NCBI GenBank assembly: GCA_945859605.1
Contig: OX243818.1
Coordinates: 33,214,507 to 33,278,506, forward strand
DNA: 64,000 bases
Direction of reading: 5' to 3'
Source of the DNA: Lumbricus rubellus
Lineage: Eukaryota > Annelida > Clitellata > Crassiclitellata > Lumbricidae
Position numbers and translations under genes: made by a program. This document shows positions 1 to 10,780 of this stretch, piece after piece (positions within the stretch are counted from its first letter, which is position 1; each line of letters begins with the position of its first letter). A model generated the notes under the pieces. It made no database searches. It was not told the DNA's origin and worked only from the letters and a program-made list of their open reading frames with translations.

Positions 1-528
1 GCAAGAGCACATCACGTTCGGCAGGAAACCAGTCTGCGAGACAATCGTTGCCATAGCAACACGTCGACTCTCTTATCTGGAAGCCTCATAGTCACATCAT
101 ATTATGTTTAGGGTTGCCAGGCGTCCGGTAATGAACCGGACAGTCCGGTATTTACACAAACTGTCCGGTCAAAAATTCCAGACATTACCGGACATGGCTG
201 TGTCCGGTAAATAATTGTTTCCAGCAACAAGTGCATTATTTTGGAGTGTACAGTTTCTTGGGGCCATGAAAATATCTGCTTACGATTTTCCCGCGTAGAA
301 TGCATTGCCTTGTGAAACAAAGCCAAATTTATATCATACACCGATCATCGTTGAAATGACGGCATCCTTAAATAGACTAACATAACAGAGCCAAATATAT
401 AATGCACGGATCTATAGCCTGTATACCTTCCTTGTGCATAAAGTTGGAGGCTTGATACATAGTTCAATAACGGTTGAACCGAATCTCCGTATTTAGAATA
501 TGCCTCTGTCTGTCTGTTTATTCGTCAG

Positions 529-540
<12 letters not shown>

Positions 541-569
<29 letters not shown>
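541..569. repeat. (TC)n microsatellite
   Basis: An uninterrupted CT dinucleotide run inside the hAT-like element, in a wider TCTG/TCTA-rich stretch. Confidence 0.9.
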
Positions 570-1089
570 GCACAAACGATCTATCCCTCTCTGTGTGTCT
601 ATTATACATGTATCTATCTCCCTCCTTTCCGGTAAGGCTTAAACACGAACGCTTGTAATCTGTCTGTGCCTCTCTATCTATCTGTCTATGTCTGACTGTA
701 TCAATCTGCCAATCTAGCTCGTTTTGGTCTTTCTAGCCAGTCTGTTAAACCCCACACTGATTAATTATATTTGTCTCGACTACAAAGATTCGCATCCAGC
801 ATCCTAACGATGCGTTCGCATTTTGCCTTGCATGTCTATAACTGAGGTTATCTACAGAATGGAACTGAGTGATGAAATCGTTAAATGTGTTTTTATTATT
901 GTTTAATATCCTAATTCAGCCATTCGTCCGGGCGCCAAATTTTCAAATTAGCCACTATAGGGGCCTATATATAGGCATGCATTGCATATGCATAATTTTA
1001 TACACCCCATATCCCGTGGGTCTATATATAGGCTGTACTTGGCTGAGTTTCTAAACGGCCGTTTAGATGATTTAAAAAGCTAGTATACG

Positions 1090-1131
1090 AGTATATATAT
1101 ATATATAAAATTATATATATTATATGTACCG

Positions 1132-1162
<31 letters not shown>

Positions 1163-1209
1163 ATGCACACACATATATAGGCCTATATATATATAATATG
1201 TATGTATGT

Positions 1210-1247
<38 letters not shown>

Positions 1248-1318
1248 TAAAATATGCATTACCCAACGTTGCCCGGGAAATTTCGGTTTTTCTCCCCTCC
1301 CGCCAAGCATCACCCCAC

Positions 1319-1375
<57 letters not shown>
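1090..1375. repeat. (TA)n and (CA)n microsatellite cluster
   Basis: Alternating TA and CA dinucleotide blocks at 1093-1160, 1209-1248 and 1319-1373. They make all six frames look open. These frames (tyrosine/isoleucine or histidine/threonine repeats) are not genes. Confidence 0.9.
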
Positions 1376-1440
1376 TCCCGTAACGTGATAGCCATTGTCC
1401 GGTAATTTCATGAAGGTCATCTGGCAACCCTAATTATGTT

Positions 1441-1700
1441 ACTTATTAAATGTAAGAAGTCTGATCTCAAAATGAAATTATACGATAGTAGATCTGCGTC
1501 ATAATCTGTGTGACGTAACAATAGGCCTAATTTCGTGTTCTCATTGAATTTATTGTAGATTTGCGCTGTAATCGTAGTGACGTCACAATATGCCTAGTTC
1601 ATAGCATGAACTTCATACTCTCAAAATGTATACTTCTATAATAGACTGATAGTAGTTTCATAATCGAAGTTAGTCACAATAGGCCTATTTTATTCTCAAG
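1441..1700. repeat. Degenerate triplication of a unit of about 75 bp
   Basis: Three loosely similar units, each ending in a GACGT(A/C)ACAATA-GCCT-like word (about 1512-1530, 1578-1596 and 1668-1688). No coding signal is seen. Confidence 0.45.
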
Positions 1701-1729
1701 CACTTTAACTTAAAATGGTCCCATTGAAA

Positions 1730-1905
1730 ATTTGAAATTCAAAAATTTCTGGTCGAGGAGGGCCACAAATCTCTTCCTCTTGACGCTGCGCGCCTCGGCG
1801 ATCGTCCTTCGGTCGCTCGCTCGTCCACCCCAAACCCCAGGATAGCAAGTTATGCTTTAGCCCCCCCCTCCGCCCCCAAGATATGAAACCAAACTCCGCC
1901 CGTGG
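1730..1905. mobile_element. Fragment of the CATGGGCGGAGTTT-type MITE family
   Basis: The right end at 1891-1905 matches the right terminus of the complete copy at 11683-11969 (AAACTCCGCCC). The C-rich run before it mirrors the G/C runs of that family. The left end is not recognisable, so this is a truncated or rearranged copy. Confidence 0.5.
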
Positions 1906-1917
1906 AGGGGAGACTCG

Positions 1918-2090
1918 TAGGCCTACTCGAGGTAAAAATTGAGGCAAAGGAATCACCAGGAAGACCAAGAAAGATGATAATGGACTGGTTGATGGACGGA
2001 GAAAAGGAACGAGGATATGAAGAAATCAAGGAAAAAGCAATATTATTGTAGAGACAACTAAGAACGTTGCGGTCATAATTATAGGCTACT
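1918..2090 (+). mobile_element. Non-LTR retrotransposon 3' fragment
   Basis: The plus frame reads a short peptide with the motif GRPRKMIMDWLMD, followed by a basic tail and a stop near 2050. GRPR..(M/I)..DW(M/L) is the usual C-terminus of RT proteins in RTE/CR1-like elements. The reverse complement of 12022-12345 and the segment at 35830-35990 encode the same motif, so this is a dispersed family. Only the last part of the ORF remains. Confidence 0.6.
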
Positions 2091-2128
2091 GTTGTCGGAA
2101 TCTTATAAGGGCAGAACACTATAGAATA

Positions 2129-2145
2129 AGCCATCTCAGCATTAG
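2129..2145 (+). repeat. Left terminal inverted repeat of the ISL2EU-like element
   Basis: AGCCATCTCAGCATTAG, preceded by the target duplication TA at 2127-2128. A further CACTATA word lies just outside (2118-2124). It also occurs inverted outside the right end, so the true end could extend slightly further with a small indel. Confidence 0.8.
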
Positions 2146-2205
2146 AACTTCCGGCCAAACGTGACGGGAAAGGTCATAGGTCACCATTCCTGCAGATAGT
2201 CGATA

Positions 2206-5200
2206 ATGGCGGATGTTATGAACGAATCGTTGAAATTGGATGACTTTAATCGTTGGAAAGTAAGCGATTTGAAGAGATTTATAAAGGAAAGAGGTCACAA
2301 GACGACTTATCGACTTAAAAGTGAACTCGTTGCTGTGGCATTTGCGTTGCATCGGCAACAATTGCCGATTGTTGCTTCGAAAGTGGACAGTTTAGAACAG
2401 GTCGATGTCGACTACCAGACCCTCCTAAGGATTGAATGGAATGGTGCGACTTGCACGCTACCTGATCCAAACCATCTAAAGGATGGATGGCTGCCCGAGT
2501 ACACAGGAGTTGCGAACTGGCCTCCTTGCAGCTACGTCAACATATCTGCCTATCTCGTCGATCATGACCAGCGAGCACTGCTATCCAGACTCGCCAATGA
2601 TTACAAAGAAGGTTGGTATTTTTATTAATTTCAAAATCTACTATAATCACGAAGACTAACGGCGGCTGATAGTTTTTGACTGTAGTCTGTCCTGCACGTT
2701 CAGACATTGAAACATGCATATCTGCCTAGTAAAACATTAAAGGATATGTAATATTAAATTTCCCGAGTCCAGTTATCTCAAAATCTGTGCAGGTTGGCTA
2801 GAAGTTCTGGCTTTTCGGAATAACACGTCGTGCCGTATTGACACCAAATGCATGCATGACAAGGCCTTGTCGAGGGTTTTGTTTCGGGGGTGTTTGCTCA
2901 ATCTTGAGCAAGCCGACAAGCAATTGAATCAACTGATTCCAATTTCTTTCCTCACTGCATGTCAACATTTAGTATATATGCATGTGGATTTGTCTGCATA
3001 TTTTAGCCTTTTCAGTTATTCCATCACATAAATGCCCTACTTCTTCCAATGTAAACACCTTTAGCTGAAATAATTATTCAGAATTTCAGCAGCTTCATCA
3101 TCATCATTAGATCATCGTCATGTTTTTTTCTATTTTAAAATTTCACATAGAAATAAGAGCTTCAACTTTAGATTATCTTAGTTATTACATTTTGTGTTTG
3201 CAAATTCATATTTCATTTTTACATTATTTCATTTGGTGGGGGTGTTTCAAACAGCCAAAACAACTTCATAAATGCAGCCTTTATGCATTTACATTTTTTA
3301 CGCATAAATACATATACACGTGATCTTATCACCAGATGTAACTGATGCTGAGTTTTAGAAAAATTGAGAGAGAAGTGTGAGATGGATATAGTGTATTGAA
3401 ATGTGTTCCACTTATCTTTTTTACAGGTAAGGCGTTCAGCTATTTCGCCTCCCAACAGGCCTGGATCAAGGAGGTGTGGTATAACGGCTTGTCGGATGAA
3501 AGCCCTTTCTGCTTCGTGAAGTCGGAATGCATGCCATCGCAAAGGATTAGAGAAATTCCTCATAAGCTTTGGTCGGTCATCGAGAAGAAGACTGGCGCTG
3601 TGAGAAGTGCCTATTGTTCCTGTTTTGCAGGGTATGTCATTTGTGTAGATTTTTGGCAAAGCACTTTTATACGTGACATTTATATGGGTATGAAACCTAA
3701 GAAGTTGTAGTCTTTCCTAACTCAGTTGGACCTGTATGAGCGCTTGTGGCGTTCCCCCGTTCATGTTTACAGAGGACAGTGCCAAATGCTTCATCAGTCC
3801 AGGTCCCTGGGTGTTGCAACATTAGTTATTTCTTCTGGCATGTTACAAAGCAATAAAAATTACCATATTAATTAAATGCCATTTATTTAAATAATATGAA
3901 ATATTTTTGACTACCCAATTTTTTGTGTTTAACCGAATATCTCATACATCCCTTTATAAAAGTTGAATATTTTAATATAACTTGGCATAAAATAAGTTGG
4001 ATGTGGGTAGGGCTGGAACCGCCTGGAAATGTGTGAATGGGTGTCATGACAACTGGTCTACAGACATCTCGACTAACGACAAGTGGTCTCCAGACAATTT
4101 GTCCAATGACAACTGGTCTACAGGCCACTTGTCCAGTGCTTGAGAAATTGAAAATGGATAAAAGTTTTTGTAAAGGTGACATGGAGGTTGGATTGATGAA
4201 AAAAGGCATGAGAAATGGAATCTGGATGAATGTTCTTTTACAGGTGAAATGGAAGCTTGATTGATAAAAATAACGCATGAGTAATAAAAGCTGGATCAAG
4301 GTATTTCTAGACCTGAAAGAAAAGCTGGTTTGACAAAAATAACATTCAAGAAATAGAAGGTATTTTTGGTTCTGAAGTAGAGGCTGGAGGAATGTTGAAA
4401 TACATGAATGAAAATCATCAATACAACTTCCATTTAAGCTAGGAATTCATTTAAGGTTTTTTTCTTATAAAAAAAGGTTCTATTTCATCAATATGAGCCA
4501 TCTGTAGACCAATTATCTGTAGACGAGTTGTTGTTAGACGAGCTGTCTGTGGACCAATTGTCGTGGAACCATGTGAATGGGTGCAGGGTGCAGTAAGAAT
4601 GTCATGGTTTCATGTTTGCTTACAATTTTTTTTAATTGTTGTGTAAATGAATTTGCTATTTTTGTGTCACTTTAGACTCGGATCTACATGCAATCACGTT
4701 GGAGCCCTGCTGTTCAAACTGGATTATGCATGGCAGCAGGGATTGACATCAAAGAAGCCATGCACCTCTACAACCAACCATTGGCTGGCACCATCTGCCA
4801 AAAGCGTAGAACCGGTTGCGGCAAAAGACATGGTTATAAGAAAGCCTCGCTTCCATCGTCAGACAACAGCTACACAGGAAAGATCTGCGGCACGGAAGCT
4901 GTTTAATCCTTCGTCACTCAGCCGCACCAAAGCAACACATTCTTTGGACAAATTGGTTCATGAACTCTATCCAGAATGTCCTGATGCTGCAGTTTTCCAG
5001 TACTCTTTACCGTTAAACGTGCCACAATATGAGCCTGAATGTGATGTAAATGTTGGACGATATGAATCATGTTCCACCACTCCCACCCTGCCACTGCCAT
5101 TGTTTACATATGCTAAAGCATTTAGTTCAGTTGAGCAACTAATGGCAAATTTGCAACCACTTTCAATTGAGCAGCAGGCATTGGTGGAACGTGAAACTGT

Positions 5201-5873
5201 TGAGCAGTCTGATTGCCCAGAATGGTTTGAACATAGACGTGCCAGAATATCGGCATCCAAAGCATATGAAATCAATACATATGTAGTTAAAACAGCTGTA
5301 ACGAAAAACAGCAAATGTAACAAAACCGGTGATCGACTCGCGTCTCTGATTATTGAACCACCACCACCACTGCTAAATGTAGCATCCCTGCAGTATGGTC
5401 GTGCAACTGAACCAGTTGCTGTAGAGGCTTATGTAATGCTGGAGCGAAGCAGGCACAGTAATTTAAGAGTTACAAAGTGTGGGTTATTTGTTGACAGGGC
5501 CACTGTGTATCTCTGTGCATCGCCAGATAGACTTGTGTACTGTGATTGTTGTGGTGATGGTTTGCTGGAAGTGAAATGCCCGATTAGCTGCATGTTTGAG
5601 GACCCCAAGCATTCAGGACTTCCTTATCTACAAAATGATAATGACATGGTATCACTGAAATCAAATCATAAATATTATGCTCAGGTCCAAATGCAGATGG
5701 CGGTTGTTGGTCGAAATTGGTGCGATTTCTTTGTTTATACTCAAGCAGGCTTTCATTTAGAACGTGTTGCATTCAACCCTGTGTATTGGGATTCTCTTAA
5801 AGCTAACTGCTCGGAGTTTTTCTGCAGTAGCATTGCTCCTAAGCTGATTGTAAAACATGGGGCTGTGCCATAA
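2206..5873 (+). CDS. SAP-SWIM-YqaJ nuclease-like protein of the transposon
   Basis: Three exons join in frame: 2206-2611, 3427-3631 and 4676-5873, giving about 602 residues. All introns are GT-AG. Residues about 12-45 look like a SAP DNA-binding helix pair (WKVSDLKRFIKERG). Residues 199-211 form a SWIM zinc finger, CxC...CxH (C199, C201, C209, H211), which is completed only by the exon 2/3 splice. The C-terminal part is a YqaJ/lambda-exonuclease-like domain: WFEHRRARISAS at 387-398, GRATEP at 445-450, ASPD at 485-488, LLEVKCP around E502/K504 and YYAQVQMQM at 537-545. The acidic D..ExK residues expected for this nuclease fold are present. The family cuts or resects DNA ends in phages. A role in processing transposon intermediates is inferred. 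The gene converges on the transposase gene at 7139-10582. No stops or frameshifts are seen. Confidence 0.85.
4044..4570. repeat. Foldback-like element in intron 2 of the YqaJ gene
   Basis: The left arm (about 4049-4135) is built of repeated CAACTGGTCTACAGAC-type words. Its inverted counterpart lies at about 4497-4565. The pair is bounded by similar direct words, GTGTGAATGGGTG at 4031-4043 and ATGTGAATGGGTG at 4571-4583, which may be a target duplication. The centre is AT-rich and non-coding. It looks like a small foldback or MITE insertion within the ISL2EU-like element. Confidence 0.5.
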
Positions 5874-6088
5874 TTGGATATCGGTCTACAAAGGTTGTTT
5901 TTTTGTTTCGAGTTTTATTTATCATCATGATTACAACAATTTTAAATGTTTCTAGAGTCTAGACTAAGAATTCTATATCTTGAAGGTCTGTAAAGTGTAT
6001 GAAATGATGCTCGAAAAACTGTCGTAATCACATGATTTTGGTTCCTTGCAATCGTGCATTTCTTTAAGAAAAATGGCTATGTGATGCA

Positions 6089-6367
6089 CATGCGTGCCCG
6101 CATATAGGGGCAATTGGGGGCTCTTGCCCCAACCATGGGAAATTGATTTCCAATTTTTTTAAACTACTACTTTTTGGTTATTAACAAATTTCTTTGCACT
6201 GAAGCCCAAATGTTACTAATGATACACAAGGTAAAAGTGAGAAATTCACATTTACAAAATTCTGTGAAGACATACTTTTGTTCTGTATATTTTCCATCTA
6301 TTGTTAAAAAATTCAACCGTAGACATTGTTTTGCCCCCTCCTGCAAAAATTTCTGCGGGTACCCATG
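6089..6367. mobile_element. 8-bp-TSD MITE (CATGnG(T/C)GCCCGCA termini)
   Basis: The left end CATGCGTGCCCGCA and the inverted right end TGCGGGTACCCATG are flanked by GTGATGCA (6081-6088) and GTAATGCA (6368-6375), an 8-bp duplication with one mismatch. It is a relative of the copy at 56725-56993, with a similar AT-rich centre. It lies in the gap between the two convergent transposon genes, so it inserted after the host element arose. Confidence 0.75.
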
Positions 6368-6375
6368 GTAATGCA

Positions 6376-7138
6376 TCAATTGCATGATTTGGACTTGCAT
6401 TTCATTGTATACTGTATATGCATGTATTTGGTAGATTAATTGTTTTTTTCACAGAAGTTCTGAGGAGTACAGTATACTAATTCAGGTTGTCTCTTTGAGT
6501 ACGATATAAATTATATTGGTTAAATATAAAATGCAGTGTTGTTAAATATAACTAGAGGCTAGAGCTTAACACACACACATCCACGTGAAGTTGTTTAATA
6601 AAACTAAGCAGAGTATGCAATAGATTAACTGAGGCTAACTTAACGTTAACACAAAATAATGCTGACTAATCCACTTCAAATGCAATGTTTGTGATAAAAC
6701 TGAAAACACCCGCTGGATAATATCTAGCACATGAATGTTATACAAAAGCACACATCTGCCTGTACAGGAAAATTTTTACTATAAATTGTAGTTCTATACC
6801 AGAACCTAAAACAATATTTGCTCAAAACAACCTGGTGAACAATGTCAGTTGGGCATGAGAATGCAATACTAAAATAAGGAATCATGTCTCGTTGCAGACT
6901 TCAAAACAGAACAGCTTAATGTTGTAAACACTATCAGTATTGTACCTAGAATAGTATAATAGCTTAAACTACAAGGTTTGTAATACACTAATACATAAAA
7001 CATAATGGATTATTTCTGTTAAAACCCACTTAGTAATGTCTACTAATATACAAAACCATACTGAGAACAGTATAAACTTAACTAAAGCACCACATTACAA
7101 GAAATTAATTAGAGAACAGGACACATGGAACCAATACC
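6376..7138. other. Gap between convergent transposon genes, nothing recognised
   Basis: AT-rich DNA between the YqaJ gene and the transposase stop codon. AATAAA at about 6598 could serve the + strand gene. No ORF or repeat that I can support. Confidence 0.5.
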
Positions 7139-10100
7139 TCATTTGACTAATGGAGGTAGCAGATTACACAAGGCTGCAGTTATGATTAAGATGTCGTCAA
7201 ACAAGGGGACAAGTGTAAGGGGCAAAACTGAACTTAATATCCTAAACCATTTCAGTCTGTTTATTGCGCGTTCAACATGGATGCGGGCGTTAGCTATCTG
7301 TCTGGTTTTTCTTACATTTTCCCTCGTCATCTGCACTTTACCAGAACCAGAAGGTGGTATAACTAGACTGGCCTGACGAAAAAGCAAGTCGTCTTGGATG
7401 GTGAATCCCCTATCCGCCAGAACAACGTCTCCAGGGTCAATGAGGTCAAGGAATTCAGACTCCTGCACAATAAAGCGATCTGTTGCACGCCCACCCCAGG
7501 CCTTCGAAATGAACGAGATATGACCATTTGGAGCAATGGCAACAAGATACTTTAGGGTGTTGTGGTGTTTATAATCAGACCATGTGGCTGCTTGCAAGTA
7601 AAGGTCACGGGGTCTGTTTATAAACGTTTCCGAACAATCATTCGTGCATCGAAGACTCGGGTATTTCTTGGCCAATGATGCAGGCATAAGGGCCTTAATG
7701 ATCTGTTTATCTGGCCAAGAAACCAAACCTTTCAACTCATGCGACATCAGCTTAACCCAAGTGTTGAAAATCGATGAACATGAACCAGCAGAAATGTGAA
7801 ACAGCCTAGCGAGAAAAGCATTAGAAAGACCAAGTCGAAGTTTCATTAACACCAGCACCAATTCACATTTCACCGATAATCGTCTCCCAACTCCTGGTTT
7901 TCGTGGGGTAGACTGGATAGTTTCTCTACTGAACTTTAATTTTATTTTTCTTCTAGACTTCAAACTTCGCTTAGAACCCTCCCAGTACCGCATTTTCTCT
8001 GCTTTAGGCTTCAAGAAGTTGCATAAAGCATTCAGTGCACCTGCACTCTGCATTCCTGTGTTCAATCGCACTAGTGCATCTGTTTCGATGAATTGGTCAC
8101 AAACGTCAACATTAATGCTTTGTCTTTCTGTCTTACGTGCATTGTCACATATTGCAATTTCAAGAGTTTTTATTCGTTGTTTCAACTGCACTATGATCTT
8201 ATCTTTAGTGTAACAGTTAGAACAGCTAACATTGTCAACAACTAATGGTGCAGCACTGTAAGAATGATCAAGCAATGGGTTCTGTTGATGACGATCATTC
8301 CCTGGTTCATTTGAGCCGCTGTTACAGCTGTGACAAGTTGTACGATCTATTACCTCTGCGACAATGGGAGCCATGACATCAGATGGACCTTGTGTCGTGG
8401 AACTTGAATTGCCCCGAAATATTTCAGCAGAACGCCCTGCACCAGATTCCACGTCCAATTTCATTCTTTTTGGTGGAAGGCATTGTCGTGGTTTTGGTGG
8501 AGGTCTTCGCTTTTGATCCTGCACAGCATATCTGAAATCATCAACGAAAAATAAACAATGTTAAATTCTTAATAAGGTGAACGGCTTGTTGCCTTTTAAA
8601 TGTGGTTACACAACATGAATGACCTTATGAATGAATCCACTCATGACTTATTTGGATATGTTTTCAAAATGTCACCCATGAATACAAAGTACTCGGAAAT
8701 TATACAATTGGTTTTGAAACATTTGCCCGATCTGTTCGAAGAAGAATATACACATATGGCTGAGAGTGATATGCGAATTAGTTATATATGTGAAGTCGTA
8801 TTTCTAGCACGACCACCATAAAACAGAAAGTGAAAATGATCCTTGTCTGTTTAGGATGAAATTAGTATTCCATGTATGGCTGTGTGTCTCTCTCTCTAGT
8901 CTATAGTAATCTTTACGATTCCTCCGAGTCATGTCAGGTGGTGAAGTTCTTATAAATCGAAGCAACCAGGCACAAATTTTGCACTATGCTTGATGAAAAT
9001 ACCTTAACACATTACCCTGATGCAGTATACAGTGTGTTTTCAATAGTCTATTCAAGCATGCATTTGTAACATGATATTATAGACTGCACGAGTAATAAAT
9101 TACATCAAAAGTTTAGAACTGTAAATCTAGACATTATTAACAGTTGCAAGTCACAAATAGGCCAATAATTAACTATGTATTTCTTGAAATCCTGGACGGG
9201 TTAAACACTCTGGGTCCGCAAGCACATGAATGCTTTGAGAAAGGTTCCCTCAATGCAAAAAGGGTTGAACACCACTGGCTTAGGTTAATTAAGTAAATCA
9301 AAATGTCCAGTCACACAAGATACGCACCCCATTTTAAGATTTGGAAACGGATTTTCTTCAGTTGGGCGACCATCAGAAAAGTGCGTTGAACAAATACGAT
9401 GGTTTGCAGATGGTTTCCAGTTCCTTCCATCCACGGCTTTCCTGTTAACCTGAAATAGTACCATATGTATTAATTACGAGTACATTTTTCATGTTCAGAG
9501 TTCCATTCCCAGAACCCCTGCTAAAACTTTCTTCTCTTGTTTTACGACTATTCGATAAGCCAAGCTGGTGTTTGGTGCACCTCTGAGCAGTTGCTCTTGA
9601 AGAGTTTTCCAGCAAAGTGTGAACATTTCAAAGCTAGAACCATCAATATCAGAATAATTAGATGTATGCATACATTGAAAGAAACCGACCAATAGTTAGA
9701 TACAAAAAGTTTGACTGGCCTCAGATGAAATGCATCTTAGCATACTGCTATGTAAGTAAAGTAAGTAAATACATTCTATATTGAACAGATCAGTTCCATT
9801 ACTATTCCTGTATAAAAAAAACTCATTGACACAATGCAACAAGGTACAAAAGCTGCAGTTTAGAGTTAGAATTTACAACGACAATTAATAACTTTCTTTT
9901 CTTGGTTATAAAGAAGCTGAGGACAGTGAGTTGTGAATTAATTACTAAGTTCTGTATAATATTATAGGAGTATAAACTATTTGTTCAGTTGAGCACATCA
10001 TAAATTTCACTTGTGGGATGAAATTTTTACGGTTCTTAGCCTGCAAGATAAAATCATCGGGCAGGGTCGCAGCAAGGTTATATAATGTGGAATGATTTTA

Positions 10101-10582
10101 GGTTGGTTACAGAGAACGTGGAACTAATTTAATTTCTTTTCTTAATGAAACGTCTGTAAACGCACTTCGATGTGCATGTACAAGTTATGCAACGATCTTC
10201 TAAATTAACATCAATCTTGACTACCAACAGAACAGACAGCCTGCAATGCACGGTGCTAATAGCAGCCTACAAAGCACGTCCGCTATACAGGGCTCGAATT
10301 CGGGTCATCTTGCTCTCCATGCCAGTGTGTTATCCAATGCGCTACCCTACGTAACAGGAATTCAAATAAGTGAAAACAAAGAAATTATAATTAACATCTT
10401 ACCAATTTTGTCCATTCCAGAAGCAACGGCTTTTCTTTGGGGAACATAAATAGTTCAAATGGCGGTGGACATAAACAGTGAGCAACACCCTTGTTGCAAC
10501 CATGGACTTCGCAGATCGTCTTTTTCCAGCGGCAGAGCTGGTAATCTCCACTACCGCAACCAACTACGGCACACACACGCAT
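7139..10582 (-). CDS. THAP-domain DDE transposase (DDE_Tnp_4 / ISL2EU type)
   Basis: Three exons join in frame on the minus strand: 10582-10403, 9449-9328 and 8531-7139, giving about 564 residues. Phases 0 and 2 match exactly at both junctions. Residues 1-96 are a THAP zinc finger: C4, C9, W71, C80 and H83, with the PPF and FP words in the middle; its C-x2-H half lies in exon 2. A second Cys pair and a short coiled coil follow (about 200-230). Next come an HTH_Tnp_4-like helix-turn-helix (about 321-363) and the DDE_Tnp_4 catalytic core. Its acidic triad is visible as D399 (NDCSE), D474 (LADRGF) and E521 (HVERAINR). The frame is open and the triad is present, so activity is plausible. The THAP domain would bind the terminal repeats (inferred). 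Confidence 0.88.
10264..10365 (-). repeat. tRNA-like SINE head in the first transposase intron
   Basis: On the minus strand, GTAGCGCATTGG resembles a Pol III A box and ATTCGAGCCC a B box, spaced as in tRNA-derived SINE heads. No cloverleaf good enough for a real tRNA gene is seen. It lies just downstream of transposase exon 1. Confidence 0.45.
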
Positions 10583-10761
10583 TTCACTTTCGAACCGGTT
10601 AAAATTAAATAATCCTATAAAGAAATTTGCTACGAACTAATCGCTTCAAACTAGATCAATGATCAGAGCATCTCGATAATGGCATTGTTCTTATCAACGG
10701 TTGTTGGGAACGGAGACCTATGCCCCGGAAGTAGAAGCAAACTGGCTGCGCATGCGCATTG

Positions 10762-10778
10762 CTAATGCTGAGATGGCT
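10762..10778 (-). repeat. Right terminal inverted repeat of the ISL2EU-like element
   Basis: Exact inverted match to 2129-2145, followed by TA at 10779-10780. Confidence 0.8.
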
Positions 10779-10780
10779 TA

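Larger units (their letters stand above)
109..1432. mobile_element. hAT-like non-autonomous DNA transposon
   Basis: The ends are inverted copies of TAGGGTTGCCAG (109-120 and 1421-1432). They are flanked by a perfect 8-bp target duplication, ATTATGTT (101-108 and 1433-1440). The subterminal regions repeat the word CCGGTAAT and its complement several times (about 128-210 and 1397-1406), which is typical of transposase binding clusters in hAT elements. The interior is simple sequence: TC near 541-569 and TA/CA arrays at about 1090-1375. No transposase remains, so it is a deletion derivative or MITE. Assignment to hAT rests on the 8-bp TSD and the TIR style; P and Merlin elements also make TSDs of about 8 bp. 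Confidence 0.85.
2129..10778. mobile_element. ISL2EU-like two-gene DNA transposon
   Basis: Both ends carry the 17-bp inverted repeat AGCCATCTCAGCATTAG (2129-2145, complement at 10762-10778), flanked by TA (2127-2128 and 10779-10780). Subterminal blocks are also shared in inverted orientation: ACTTCCGG, and a CATAGGTC block followed by similar sequence (left about 2147-2190, right about 10700-10732). Inside are two convergent, spliced, apparently intact genes: SAP-SWIM-YqaJ on + and THAP-HTH-DDE on -. As I know the families, a THAP/DDE_Tnp_4 transposase paired with a YqaJ-type protein and a 2-bp TSD is the signature of eukaryotic ISL2EU (IS5/PIF-related) elements. Intact frames and matching ends suggest a recent and possibly autonomous copy. 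Confidence 0.82.

Noticed and set aside
8600..8821. A 73-codon + strand ORF
   Set aside because: It lies inside the transposase intron on the opposite strand and has no recognisable motif.
10172..10449. Two short overlapping + ORFs
   Set aside because: They overlap a tRNA-like SINE head and a transposase intron, and look like chance frames.
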